A stretch of DNA of 34,465 nucleotides, from positions 2,943 to 37,407 of the forward strand of contig JH153885.1 in assembly GCA_000226015.1 (NCBI GenBank). Reading direction: 5' to 3'. The notes under the pieces were generated by a model. It made no database searches and had not been told where the DNA came from. It saw nothing but the letters and a program-made list of their open reading frames with translations. The DNA comes from Mnemiopsis leidyi. Lineage: Eukaryota; Ctenophora; Tentaculata; Lobata; Bolinopsidae. Below, one piece after another: positions 1 through 9,846 of this stretch (position 1 is its first letter; each line of letters begins with the position of its first letter). Made by a program: the position numbers and the translations under genes.

Positions 1-100
1 TGAGGGTCGGACGAAGTCAGACAAGCGGTGGCTTGACGAGATGATATCCGTCTAACGTTTTAAATAAACGCCAGGATTGTCTGACTTCGTTCGACCCTCA
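1..100. repeat. Short inverted-repeat element with 24-bp arms
   Basis: Bases 1-24 and 77-100 are reverse complements over 24 bp with one mismatch (outer end TGAGGGTCGGACGAAGTCAG). The 52-bp core contains CTTGACGAGATGATATCCGT, which returns at 199 and, inverted, at 327-353. This looks like a MITE or foldback unit. The window starts exactly at its edge, so flanking target duplications cannot be checked. Confidence 0.6.
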
Positions 101-628
101 TTCGAATAAAATGACAGGAGGGTGCGCGCTGCCGTACAACGCCAGGAGAGCTGCAATTACTGCGCGGCGATCCGCGCACGGGTCGGGTAACACCTCGACT
201 TGACGAGATTATATCCGTTTACCGTTCTAACGAAGCGATCTCGTTCAGCTTTAGCTTTGTGAGTCGGGTATATCATTGTCGCGGTGATACCCGACTCACG
301 CAGCTAAAGCTGAACGTTTCGTTAGAACGTTAGACGGATATAATCTCGTCAAGTATATCACCGCGACAATACCTCGACAAGCGGCGGCTGCTACGCAGCT
401 AGAATCCAAATGCGACGCTCGCAAAAGGGCTCCGGTTAGAGTAATTTTTAAAGCAATATAAGGTTGAAGATTTAGATCTGTGCTTTAGCAAGTTCTGACT
501 GTAGTAGGTCAGACTGTAGTGCATAGTAGCTAGGTCAGACTTTATTATATTTAGGTCAGATTATGCATTTGCATTTAAGCATTCGTTGTTGGTTGTACTT
601 TGAATGAGGGTCGGACAAAGTCAGATAA
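77..628. repeat. Candidate larger foldback element
   Basis: Bases 77-106 and 599-628 form a 30-bp imperfect inverted repeat (about 26 of 30 match), so the arm at 77-100 also pairs with a third copy at 605-628. The interior holds a second, stronger palindrome (199-353) and scattered copies of GGTCAGACT around 500-570. No coding potential is seen. It could be one element inserted into another, or a complex foldback transposon. Confidence 0.45.
199..353. repeat. Long near-perfect palindrome (arms about 70 bp)
   Basis: The arm at 199-271 pairs with 287-353 around a roughly 15-base loop. The arms contain GTGAGTCGGGTAT / ATACCCGACTCAC, AGCTTTAGCT and CTTGACGAGATTATATCCGT. Small differences (a few bases inserted near 233 and 256) show some age. 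The loop sequence is partly repeated, inverted, at 355-372. Expected to form a long hairpin as RNA or single-stranded DNA. Confidence 0.75.
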
Positions 629-991
629 AGCATTCGTGATTCGATATATAGATAACGAGTTGTTATAAATAGTCCATAGCATCATTAGCATACTTATACA
701 TTAACATCGATAAAAATACTTACATGCATCATACATTGGCACTAATATCAAACATGACATTTTATTATGATAACGAATCTGTAACAATTAACCGGAACGT
801 TACAATTATATCTAATATATTTAATGGAATTAAAGTGATACTGATACTGCGATAGTGATACTTGATGATGATACTGATAAAGCCTTGAATCGATCTGAAT
901 CAACATTGACGAGATTGAATCTGTCTGCGAGAACGTCGGGTCGGGGTATCAACGAAGATTGCAACTGTCTGTTGCTCAACATTCTTCAACT
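629..991. other. Non-genic stretch 3' of the CAP gene
   Basis: AT-rich DNA between the foldback repeats and the stop codon of the minus-strand CAP gene. I see no convincing exon, RNA or repeat; small reading frames here are chance. Confidence 0.5.
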
Positions 992-3177
992 TCAAACACA
1001 ACCAGTACTCAAGATCTGCTGTCCAGCTTCCATTTCGGCTGGCACATACGAAAAATAGTTTTCACCGGGCATGTCATAGAACGCAAATCGTTTGGCTTTG
1101 CTATACCTCTCTTTGCACTGCCCCTTCAGCTCATGCTCGTACATCACTTCTCCATCTATCTTTATTTGGAGAATCCCATCAGCGATGGAGACCGCCCATA
1201 AAGTTTGAACATCCTTGATGCATTTTCCCTTCAAAGCTTTTGGTGTGACGCACGCAATGCAACCAGAAAGATGAATACCTCTTTTGTTCCATTGAAACTT
1301 TCCAATTTCGTCTCCTTCTTCTTCATAAAAAACGATAGAATTGTATTTTGCTCTCTTCACCAAAGATCGAACGGCAATTCCAACTTGCGAATTCGCCAGA
1401 TCGTGCTTGATCGTGCATCCTGCCTTAGAGCAATATCCACATTGACGAGTCCAACAGTTGCAAGTTGCATATTCCTGAGTCGAAAATACCAACTCCTCCA
1501 GCGGCGGAATTTCGTTGATTGAGGTTTCCATTTCGGTGTCCGGAGTTAAACTTAAAGCATCTTCTGGGTTGCTGTTATCGTCTGAATATTGGATATATTA
1601 GGCTGGGAGGTGTTATCGTTATTCATAATGCGTATTATTTCTTTATATAATTATATGACTTATAAGTATGACAAGTATTAGTTATTCATTAAGGTTATTA
1701 TGAGCCTTGGACAGATAAAATGGGAATTGTTATTCAGTTCGTTAATTATAGGTAGGAACATGAAAGCACGAATAATTATCAAGCTGCAAGCATGGAATTT
1801 AAATAAAAAATCATACTTACTTATGTCTGTTGCGGCATCATCAACTGCTGCTGCATCATCAACTGTTGCTGAATCATCAACTATTGCTGCATCATCAACT
1901 GTTGCTGCATCATCAACTACTGCTGCATCATCAACTGTTGATGCTTCATCATCTGTTGCTGAATCATCAACTGTTACTGCATCATCAACTGTTGCTGCAT
2001 CATCAACTGTTACTGAATCATCAACTGTTGCTGAATCATCAACTGTTACTGCATCATCAACTGTTGCTGAATTATCAACTGATGCTGAATCATTTACAGA
2101 ATTATTTTCCTGATTTCCGTTTGATTCGGTTGGATTTACCTCCAAATTACCTGTGATAATCATAGTTCTATTATAAAATTCAACGTTATCATCAATGTCA
2201 ATCATGTTATCAATAAGTGCAAGTGCAACATCAGAGATTGGAGATGATTTGTACCACTACCATCTTCATAGCAGAGAGGGGTCGATGTCCCTGTCCAATG
2301 ATGAGCAGCACAAACCTTAAACTTCAATAAACTTTTACTTACAGGCTTTACCCTCATTATGATTATATTATACATTTGTTCTGTAAATGACTGTTTTTTG
2401 AAGCATGGAGGCCAGCTACATAGTACAAACCAGAACGATTTTTAAGTTTAAATCAATTAATTGCACAATTCGTCAATTGCCAAAATGAAGAAAAATTATA
2501 AAAAATTAAATCTGTGTCTACCACTATCAGTCAGACCATATTGAAGTGAATTAAATTAAATCAAGTTATCAATATAATTACCCACCTTCATCTACTGAAC
2601 CTTTTAAGGGATGAACTTCGTTTGGATAGTCAGCCGCTTTGACCCAGTTACCTTTAGGCCAGTATTGACAGACAACATATGTCCTCTTGAACGTTTCAGA
2701 CGCAGCAAATCCGCAGTTCAATTGGGTGGTTGTCTTCCAGACAACTTGTGTAAAGTGAGAAGTAATGCCATTACCATTACGTTGTCCAAGGGCAAAGTCC
2801 CAGTTGTTGATCTCGTTGTACCACCGCTGCACAGCATCTAAGTAAAGTGGTGCTGGCTCTGGAGTTTCGCGGAACGACGACCAGGCAATGTTTTCGCCGA
2901 ACGCCTTGGGATTTGGAGTGTGAGATGATTCCCCGATCTCGGCAACGTGGTCCGCCCAGTTTTGTGCAGCAAAACTCACATCGTCTCCCGTCAAGTCAGC
3001 GTAACAGAGAGGGGGTGTATTCTGGTGAAGTTCTCGCAACTCATTGTGCTTGTCCAAGACCAGCTGCTCTAGTTCGGATAACGGGGTTGATCTACAGGCT
3101 CCATCAACTCCAAGGTTCAATAAAAAATTAACCAGGAACACAGATTGAAGTATTGTGCTTCCTTGTCCAGCCCTCAT
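992..3177 (-). CDS. Secreted CAP-domain protein with acidic VDD-repeat linker and Cys-containing C-terminal domain
   Basis: Four exons by my reading: 3177-2586, 2380-2343, 2256-1821, 1581-992; phases close (1, 0, 1) to give 551 aa. Residues 1-28 are a signal peptide. Residues 30-190 are a CAP/SCP domain with FGENIAW (93-99), HFTQVVWK (141-148), YVVCQYWPKGNW (167-178) and the usual His86, Glu95 and His141. Exon 3 encodes about 14 hexad repeats of the form (S/A)ATVDD. Exon 4 encodes a roughly 195-residue Cys-containing domain I do not recognise; its C-terminal half weakly recalls the farnesoic-acid-O-methyltransferase/lectin-like fold. The exon 3-4 join (donor 1820, acceptor 1582) reads straight through and is strong. 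The exon 1-2-3 links rest on donors AAG|GTGGGT and CCT|GTAAGT, acceptors TTTACAG and GGTAG, and phase. Otherwise the CAP gene ends at the stop 2578-2580 and a second gene starts at ATG 2205. A strong acceptor (TTCTTCTCCAG) sits 2 nt before the ATG. Confidence 0.65.
1843..2093 (-). repeat. 18-bp coding minisatellite (VDD repeat)
   Basis: About 14 copies of an 18-bp unit (plus strand ACTGTTGCTGCATCATCA) lie inside exon 3 of the CAP gene. On the minus strand each unit encodes six residues around V-D-D. Length changes in whole units would preserve the frame. Plus-strand frames are also open (Ser/Thr-rich or His/Leu-rich), but only the minus frame connects through splice sites to neighbouring exons. 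Confidence 0.85.
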
Positions 3178-5114
3178 ATCTGGAGAAGAAATAGAATATG
3201 TGAGTTGTCTGGATGAGAAGGAAAACTAATTATAGAGTTCAATATTCTGGCTCCAGTCTATTAAGTCTAGACAAGTTTGATAATAATTTAAGACAAGATA
3301 TGGCGCCTGGTGCTGGATCGGACATTTAAGTTGAACCTACAGGGTAACTGTAAAACCACTGTATAAGGTATACAGTGGTTTTTCATTCAAAATCAAATTC
3401 AAAACCGCATATTCATAATGCATAACTTCAACCATAATTTAGAAAATATTATACCGAGCTGTGAACATAACTATCTACATTAAATTTGCAGTTGCACATA
3501 TTGAATGCTTGTCAGTTATGATTTATGAAACCTGATCTAGACGACGAATGGAAATAGCTTTCCAGATTAAAAAGCTTAGTTTCAGGATCCTCAACAATTA
3601 AGTATGCTCAATGGTATAATGGATTAGCATGGTTGTTCACCATTAATAGCAGCTGTAGTTTTACTGCGTTCGGTATTTCATGAAACGAGGAAATTTCACA
3701 TACAAAAAATTCCGCAAATGCACTATGATGATTATGATGATACTGTATTTCGTTAGTAACTTTAAATTCTACTGGCACGATTCCCAGAAAAGTAGAAAAA
3801 TAAGTGAAATTGCAACCGGGCCCTGGAATCTACGGGATAGGATAGATAAGGATTAGATTAGGATCGTGGACTGATCAAAGGGTCTGCTAGTGCTCAGTTC
3901 AATCGTTATTCTGACTAACCGGATATGCGCATAGAATTAGATTTTCAATCCTAGAAACAAGTTTACAGTTTGCTTACAAACTATTGTAAAAATAAAATTA
4001 AAATGATAGCCCCGAAAGACCGTCAGTTCAACTTCAACTTCAATTCCAAATACAGCATGAAATTCAAATACTTGATGGTTATATACTTAATGATTGCTGA
4101 ACTAATTCAACACCAAAAATCTAAATACTTAATGATGGTCCAACATTGGTATGGGCCATGGCACGAGGCAATTTGTGGTGTCGGTACGGTATTGGTATGG
4201 CCACGAGATTGAGCGACCTTTGAAGTATAAAAATGTTTAGTGAAATTTAAAATTGGATAATTAGTTTACGGTAAGGTACCATTACCAATTCAGTATCGAA
4301 CTGAAGGGGGAACAGTTTTTGCTTATAATTGCTGTAACTTGTACACTGGACGGCTGGATTTAGAACTGTGAATGAAATTAATGAATCCCGAAGGTAAACT
4401 TACAAAAAACCGCTCGGGGAATATCCATACAAAGTAAATCGCAAAATTGTTATCGAAATCAAATTTGTAAAAAGGGAAATTTAATAACAAATTTAAATCA
4501 TGTGGTACTGGAAGTGGAAGTGGTACAAAGTAACTTAATGCCATGGAATGTAAAATTAAGTTAATCACAGAGCGACTCCTGACTTTCTCTTACAGTGGTT
4601 ATTTCACATCCATATTCCAAAATCCATAAATTCCAAGTAAGTAAATTTTAGTACATTTAAGCTGGGTATTTCACGAACTTTAGATATCATAGGTAATTTT
4701 AGGCATCATCAAATCTTTTAATTTTTTGATTGCTTGATAGTAATTAAATTAAAAAAATTGTTTTATTCTTGCAAATTTTGTCTTATTCTTGATTCTTTGA
4801 CTCTGCGTGCTTCGAATTTTAAGTCGGATGTGATTATGGCAATTTCCAATCACTGAAAGGGCACCATGACTATGAGATTGAAAGTTTCTCGGTGATATTA
4901 TTCCAAGAAATCAGAATGACACTTTGTACTCAGAAACGACAGGGTATGCTTATAATCATATGATGTAAAATAATCCAATGAGCGGTTAACAATTATGGAA
5001 GATTCTTTTCTAACCCCTCAGCTTAAGCCCTGTCTCAGAAAACTTGTGAAGTTCTGAGAAGAAGATGCAAAAGATCGAAAATTGATCAGAGCTTACCGGT
5101 TGTTTATTTGTTGT
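3178..5114. other. Gene-poor intergenic stretch
   Basis: Begins with the splice-acceptor-like sequence just upstream of the CAP ATG (3179-3200), then AT-rich DNA. I see no exon with paired splice sites and no RNA gene. ATTGGTATGG is repeated at 4145 and 4190 with similar flanks, which is a minor local duplication. Confidence 0.5.
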
Positions 5115-6195
5115 GTTTTACTGGCTGCCGGACAACTGCGCCCAGTTACACAATATCTATGACAGAGTACCATGAGAGAGTGACGTATCAAGCCCAATCA
5201 CAAAATCTTGTTGATTAGAAACGACAACTGCGCCCAATCAATGTATTTTTACATCAAGATCGGATCGATATCATTTTGAGTTACTGGTATAAGTATATAA
5301 TTGTTCAGTCAGTTATAGTGCAGCAGATCTCAAATCCCGTAATTGTATTAGTATAGTATATAATAAATATTATCACACAAATACTCTAAATCTCACGCCC
5401 AAAGTACTGAGCTACCTTGAACATGTTGTTAAGAACTGAGCTGTTCTCAATGAAATCCTCGCAGATTTTGTACCGCTTTTTAGCGGGGGTCATGCCAGCG
5501 GCTAGGCGGTCTAAGTGGTAATCAGTGGTGACCTGTAAAGCACAAGTGTTGCTCGTGCGAGGATAGTCAGGATTCCAGTGCTCAATGCCAAACTTAGTGC
5601 CAGCTCTAGTTCCATCAGGTTGTGCAAGGCCAAGATAAGTCAGCTCAAATTAGTTCACAATTGCCATAAGCTCGAAAGTGCCAGCAATATGCATGGATAA
5701 GGCCTCAATGGCATTCAATGTGCTCTAATGGCATGGGCACTTCTTGCTTCGGTTCTTCGAACATCTCCAGGTGGTGGTGGTGGAAGAGCTTGTTCTGTCT
5801 TTGCGGAGATTGTAGGTGAATCCATCTGTGTCGAGAAGCTGCTGGGAACCACGTTGTCCAATGAAGAATTTGCTGAAAGCGACCATAACGATCAATCGAT
5901 AATTCTGTAGTTCCATGACCCATATTTAAGCTTTTTTCGGCGTGTTAATGCGGCATTTGTTAGGTAGGGTTCACATAAAAAGGACTTGATCTCCACCATT
6001 TCAAATAGCAAGTAGCAAGTACTCACATGAACCAAAATATAAAAATAGTACCAGACAGTGGTCACGTGATCCTTGGGCGCAGTTGTCGTTTTAAAAATCT
6101 GACATGACAAATAAGATCACATCATTGATTGGGTACCCTGTTAACGTGTGAGAACTGAATTCTCTTGGGCGCAGTTGTCGGTAGGCCGTTTTACT
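5115..6195. mobile_element. MULE-like DNA transposon (decayed) with 8-bp target site duplication
   Basis: Element 5123-6187 (1,065 bp). Terminal inverted repeats are 5123-5144 (GGCTGCCGGACAACTGCGCC...) and 6166-6187 (reverse complement GGCCTACCGACAACTGCGCC...), 18 of 22 matching. Immediately outside lie identical octamers GTTTTACT at 5115-5122 and 6188-6195, the 8-bp duplication expected of Mutator-like elements. The core GACAACTGCGCCCA recurs inside at 5223-5238 and, inverted, at 6073-6087, about 92 bp in from each end, giving symmetrical subterminal sites. The interior carries a broken FLYWCH-domain gene on the minus strand, cargo typical of animal MULEs. hAT elements also make 8-bp duplications but have different ends. 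No transposase catalytic domain is present, so it is non-autonomous or decayed. Confidence 0.75.
5392..5916 (-). pseudogene. FLYWCH zinc-finger protein remnant inside the MULE-like element
   Basis: One minus-strand frame runs from ATG 5916 for about 175 codons to TAG near 5392, broken by two in-frame stops (TAG just after KKCPCH at about 5725, and TAA near 5651). Residues 14-63 fit a FLYWCH zinc finger: FIGQRGSQQLLDTDGFTY, then TTTTWRC and KKCPCH (conserved F, L, Y, W, C, C/H). The downstream part (AQPDGTRAGTKFG, TTDYHLDRLAAGMTPAKKRY) keeps coding character but I do not recognise it. FLYWCH fingers bind DNA and often accompany MULE transposases. The intact frame around the stops suggests recent decay, or stops within unrecognised introns. 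Confidence 0.6.
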
Positions 6196-8489
6196 TGTTT
6201 GAATCATCATCTCAGTTTTATTTACATTTCAATGATTGAGCGATATCAAATAAACAGTGCCAGTACAGAAAAAAGTCATCACAACAATCCTTGATATTGT
6301 AATTTAGCTTAGTTAGCAGGCTATAGTCTTTTAACTCCTTAATTGTGCTAATAATGAACAAATTTAATTGAATGAATCATTATGTTTTCACAAAATATCA
6401 AGTCTGATCAATTCAGATATCGAGTTTGAGCTGAAACGAAGCCTATCAGCAAATAGGTTAATGCGATGGCAACAAACAACTTGATCAACTGATCGAAATA
6501 AACTGTTATCCCATTTTCAGCTTTAGGTTACAATCGGCACTGTTTGATGGGACTACAGATGGTATCTTACAGTTCTTTAGTCTATTTCGGCAGCAATCTG
6601 ATTTGTATCCCGTATCAGGGTCAGTGCAACTCTATTAGGGACACGAGATTACCCAGTAAATCTGTTATGGACTTACATCAGCAATAAATTTAACATCGGA
6701 GGATGTTGTATGGTACCACATGCTTTGTTGCTTATCAATATGGCCCACAGTGACAGAATAAGAGGTTAGAGTCAGACCATTGACCCACAATAATCGATAT
6801 GAAACACACTTCAAAACTAGAGTTTAAAGAGTAAAAGACTTTATTATAGCGCCAGGTGAGAAGGGCTCTCATGGATATGGTATTGATAGAATGGTAGCGC
6901 AGACCCCTGTCCCTGGCCATGTCCTCTAAGTCCTATGTAGTGCTTTATTGTTCATTGGCGCGAAAAAACACTCAAGCCTGATCAAGTGATACAAACTCAG
7001 AGGATTAGTTGTAAAAGAATAAAAGGTGCCCGCCCTAAATTGCCTATTAAAATGAATGCGGTAATTGTATAGCGACAAATAAAATCAGACATAGCTGCAA
7101 AACCATGAAAGTAAATCTGCTTTTAAAAGTACAAACAGTTTCTCAACAACTCCAATAAGATGATAATAACATAATTACCAAGGATAATGATCACAAAAAG
7201 TCTACTTATATGTTAAAAATTTACAAAAATCTGTTTACTGTCACTGATGTCGATGACAGACAATTCATCTCAAAGCCCAGCCACTATAACGCCAGCCACT
7301 AACACAAATATCTGACATTCCAGGAGAGGACAAGAGCGACAAAAAAACACCCACAAACACACCTACAGACACGTACACATACAACCAAACATCGACAGTA
7401 GTGACTAGTGGGTGTGAAGTGCATGTGAAACAGATTCCAACGTGGAGCGCAATTAAACGGTCCTTTTACAATATCAAACATGGACTCTTCCTTGACAAGA
7501 TTTAATATCAAGCCATCAAATTTTACATGACAAATTCTAATCGCTTGTCAGACTCAGTTCAATAGAGAATTCCAGACAATTAACACAGTTTCTATACAGA
7601 TGAGTATTGACAAAACGAAAAGAAAAGAAGACGAATCACACGAAACTTCCAGTGGCAGAAGACGAAACTTAGGCGAATTACTATCAGTATCGGTACATGA
7701 TCCGCACACTAAATGAAATCAGGTTCACTAAATGTAATCAAAATCAGTTGTATCTTCTTCCGCAGATACAGATATATCTCGGAATCAGTCACGTTATCAT
7801 ATTTAGGTCACGTTCAAATCGCATGTAATCCCCTGTACCACTAGCCGTCCCGTCCCGTCGCCTAATGAGCTACCGCTTGAGTCTGGGGCGGAGCCCCAAT
7901 GTCTGGGTTCGGGGGCGGTGCCCCATTGATATTTCAGCATTAAACAGGAAATTTTAACCCTAGTGGTGCAATGCAGCATAAATTTTAAATCTCGAAAAAA
8001 TTCGTGAGCCCAGGTTTTGTGAATTCAGCAATTTGGCATTTTGTTTAATTTTATATTGCCATGCAATAATAGAAAAAAGAAAGCGGAAGGTTTCAAATTG
8101 AAATGTTTTAAGTTGTTTAAAATGTGATTCAGAGAGTGTTTGTCTTGGTTCTGTCCGGATTTCATTGTTATTGGTGACAGATAGATTCCAGGTCCAGATA
8201 CTCTGCAGCTCATCATCATGCAATAAGCATGGAATCACAACTAACATCAAAGACATGAACAAAACCACCAGGTTCAAAAATCAGGAAAACCAACACATTT
8301 CTGGTCCATGCACACGGAGACGCTCCCGCGGCATCTCTATACCTGAACGGAAACCAGGGTAAACAGACTAAAGTACAACCAACCCAAATCCTACCGTACT
8401 ATCACTATTTCACCGGTTATGCTTTAGGTTTTATTACAGGAGAAATCGATATTGTGGAAGATGCCAAAGGACCACAATGTCGTAACTCT
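6196..8489. other. Gene-poor stretch
   Basis: AT-rich, no coding exon seen on either strand. It contains a CA/AC-rich segment near 7340-7390 and two GC-rich hairpins at 7884-7924 (separate entry). Reading frames of 60-105 codons here (for example 7960-8277 minus) have no domain, splice context or coding bias that I can support. Confidence 0.45.
7884..7924. repeat. Pair of GC-rich hairpins
   Basis: TGGGGCGGAGCCCCA at 7884-7898 is a perfect 6-bp stem with a 3-base loop, and GGGGCGGTGCCCC at 7912-7924 is a second near-copy. They stand out in AT-rich surroundings. Possibly part of a short interspersed element; function unknown. Confidence 0.6.
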
Positions 8490-8840
8490 AATAAGCGTCA
8501 ATTTGGCTTATGAAGGGATGCTCTACCGAAGTCGCCCTCCTTAAAGTTACGGGCACTGTAGGACGCAGGAAGGGATACGTGTTAGGGGTGTTCCTAGACT
8601 AAGAGATCGCATTCTGCTGCGGAATACGGATAAGATCCACTTACACCAACAACAACGCCTCAAAACTGCGAAGGGTACAAGCACTGACACTCCGAACAAT
8701 GACGGGTGCCATGCCCAGCATCCCCCGCATAACACTTAATCAAATAACAAACACCACCAACATCATCTTCTAGTTCTACCTCCAAAGCGAATCAGCCAAA
8801 GGATCAGCAGCCTCTCTTACGGCAACCTCTAACTATCACA
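8490..8840 (+). pseudogene. Non-LTR retrotransposon reverse-transcriptase remnant
   Basis: A plus-strand frame from about 8510 matches landmarks of I/R1/Jockey-type reverse transcriptases: GCSTEVALL (the KSTDxAL region), RKGYVLGVFLD followed by a stop where IEGAF is expected, then after an internal deletion LRRVQALTLRTMTGAMPSIP (the VQRLxxLxITGAM region) and FYLQSESAKGSAASL. RQFGL just upstream (about 8497) is in another frame, so there is also a frameshift. In-frame stops are near 8600, 8772 and 8850, and the catalytic FADD block is lost. This is a dead LINE fragment. Family assignment is from motif memory only. Confidence 0.65.
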
Positions 8841-9846
8841 GATCTCCTCCCTAAAAAGGGACAATCAAAGCACACACAACTATCAACGATGATTTTACGG
8901 CAGATCTGGAAAAACTCTTACAAAAAGATTTGCTAAAGATTTGAAAGCGCTAAAATTAAAATTGGTCAGAGCCAAAAAAATAAACTCGCGAATCGCGACG
9001 CCGCAACGAATTGTTTTTAGGATTTTAACACTCTGTTCCGCAATCTGGAGTAGTGAAGCGGCAATAGCATCATTTTTGTTTTTAATAACCAAGCGACTCC
9101 CTTTGCTAAGGTATGCCATATGAAAGTTTGGTCCGGGGATGAGCCCTGGGGCCTGGCATAGTTTCAGCAAATTTAGACAATTAGAAATAGTTTGCCGCAT
9201 TCTAGAGTCAAGGATGGAAAGCCCTTCAATGTTGATTGCCTAACCCTGACATAAATTTACCCTTAAATAAGAAGAAGGCATTAAGCGTTTTTGCTGGAAT
9301 TTAAAAGCTTAAACACAACTCGCACAAAACTGAGAATATCTACGTGGTAGACCACATAATTCATGCATCGGTGACCTTAGTCTGCACATCCTATTCATGG
9401 AATCTAATCAGTCTTATTTTGTATTCAGAGCACTAGTTAGTTGATAACATTCCGTTGCTATGCTATAAGATAGTCATAAAGCTGACTGTCACATTACACT
9501 GGCACACAGTGATAGACCTGGACTGAAATCCCGGTCGATCTCTGCTGGTATCAATATGTCGGGAAGACAGGTTATAATCTGGTAACAGTTCTAGGTTGGA
9601 GTACACGACAACTAAGCGTAATGGCAATGTTGTCATATGGGCCAGGTTGGATACAAATACAGCACAATCTACTGTTGTGAAGAGAATCAGTCTAACATAG
9701 AAAACACAGTTAAGTGTCAGCATCTCTAAACACAGCTAAATGTCAGTACATATCTTTAAACACAACAAGTGTCAATATTACAAACAATACAAAATCAAAA
9801 CAGTGAAATCAAACAAAACAAAGATTAAAAACAAGCTCCCCAAAGT
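8841..9846. other. Intergenic stretch 3' of CCDC93
   Basis: Lies between the LINE remnant and the CCDC93 stop codon. A 101-codon minus-strand frame (8895-9200) is open but unrecognised and may belong to the decayed repeat. CTAAACACAG is repeated near 9725-9770. No convincing gene. Confidence 0.45.

Noticed and set aside
1700..2156. Plus-strand Ser/Thr-rich and His/Leu-rich open frames over the minisatellite
   Set aside because: They arise from the 18-bp repeat being open on both strands; only the minus frame connects through splice sites to neighbouring exons.
8895..9200. 101-codon minus-strand frame
   Set aside because: Open but unrecognised; next to a dead LINE, so at most a repeat fragment. 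Not listed as a gene.
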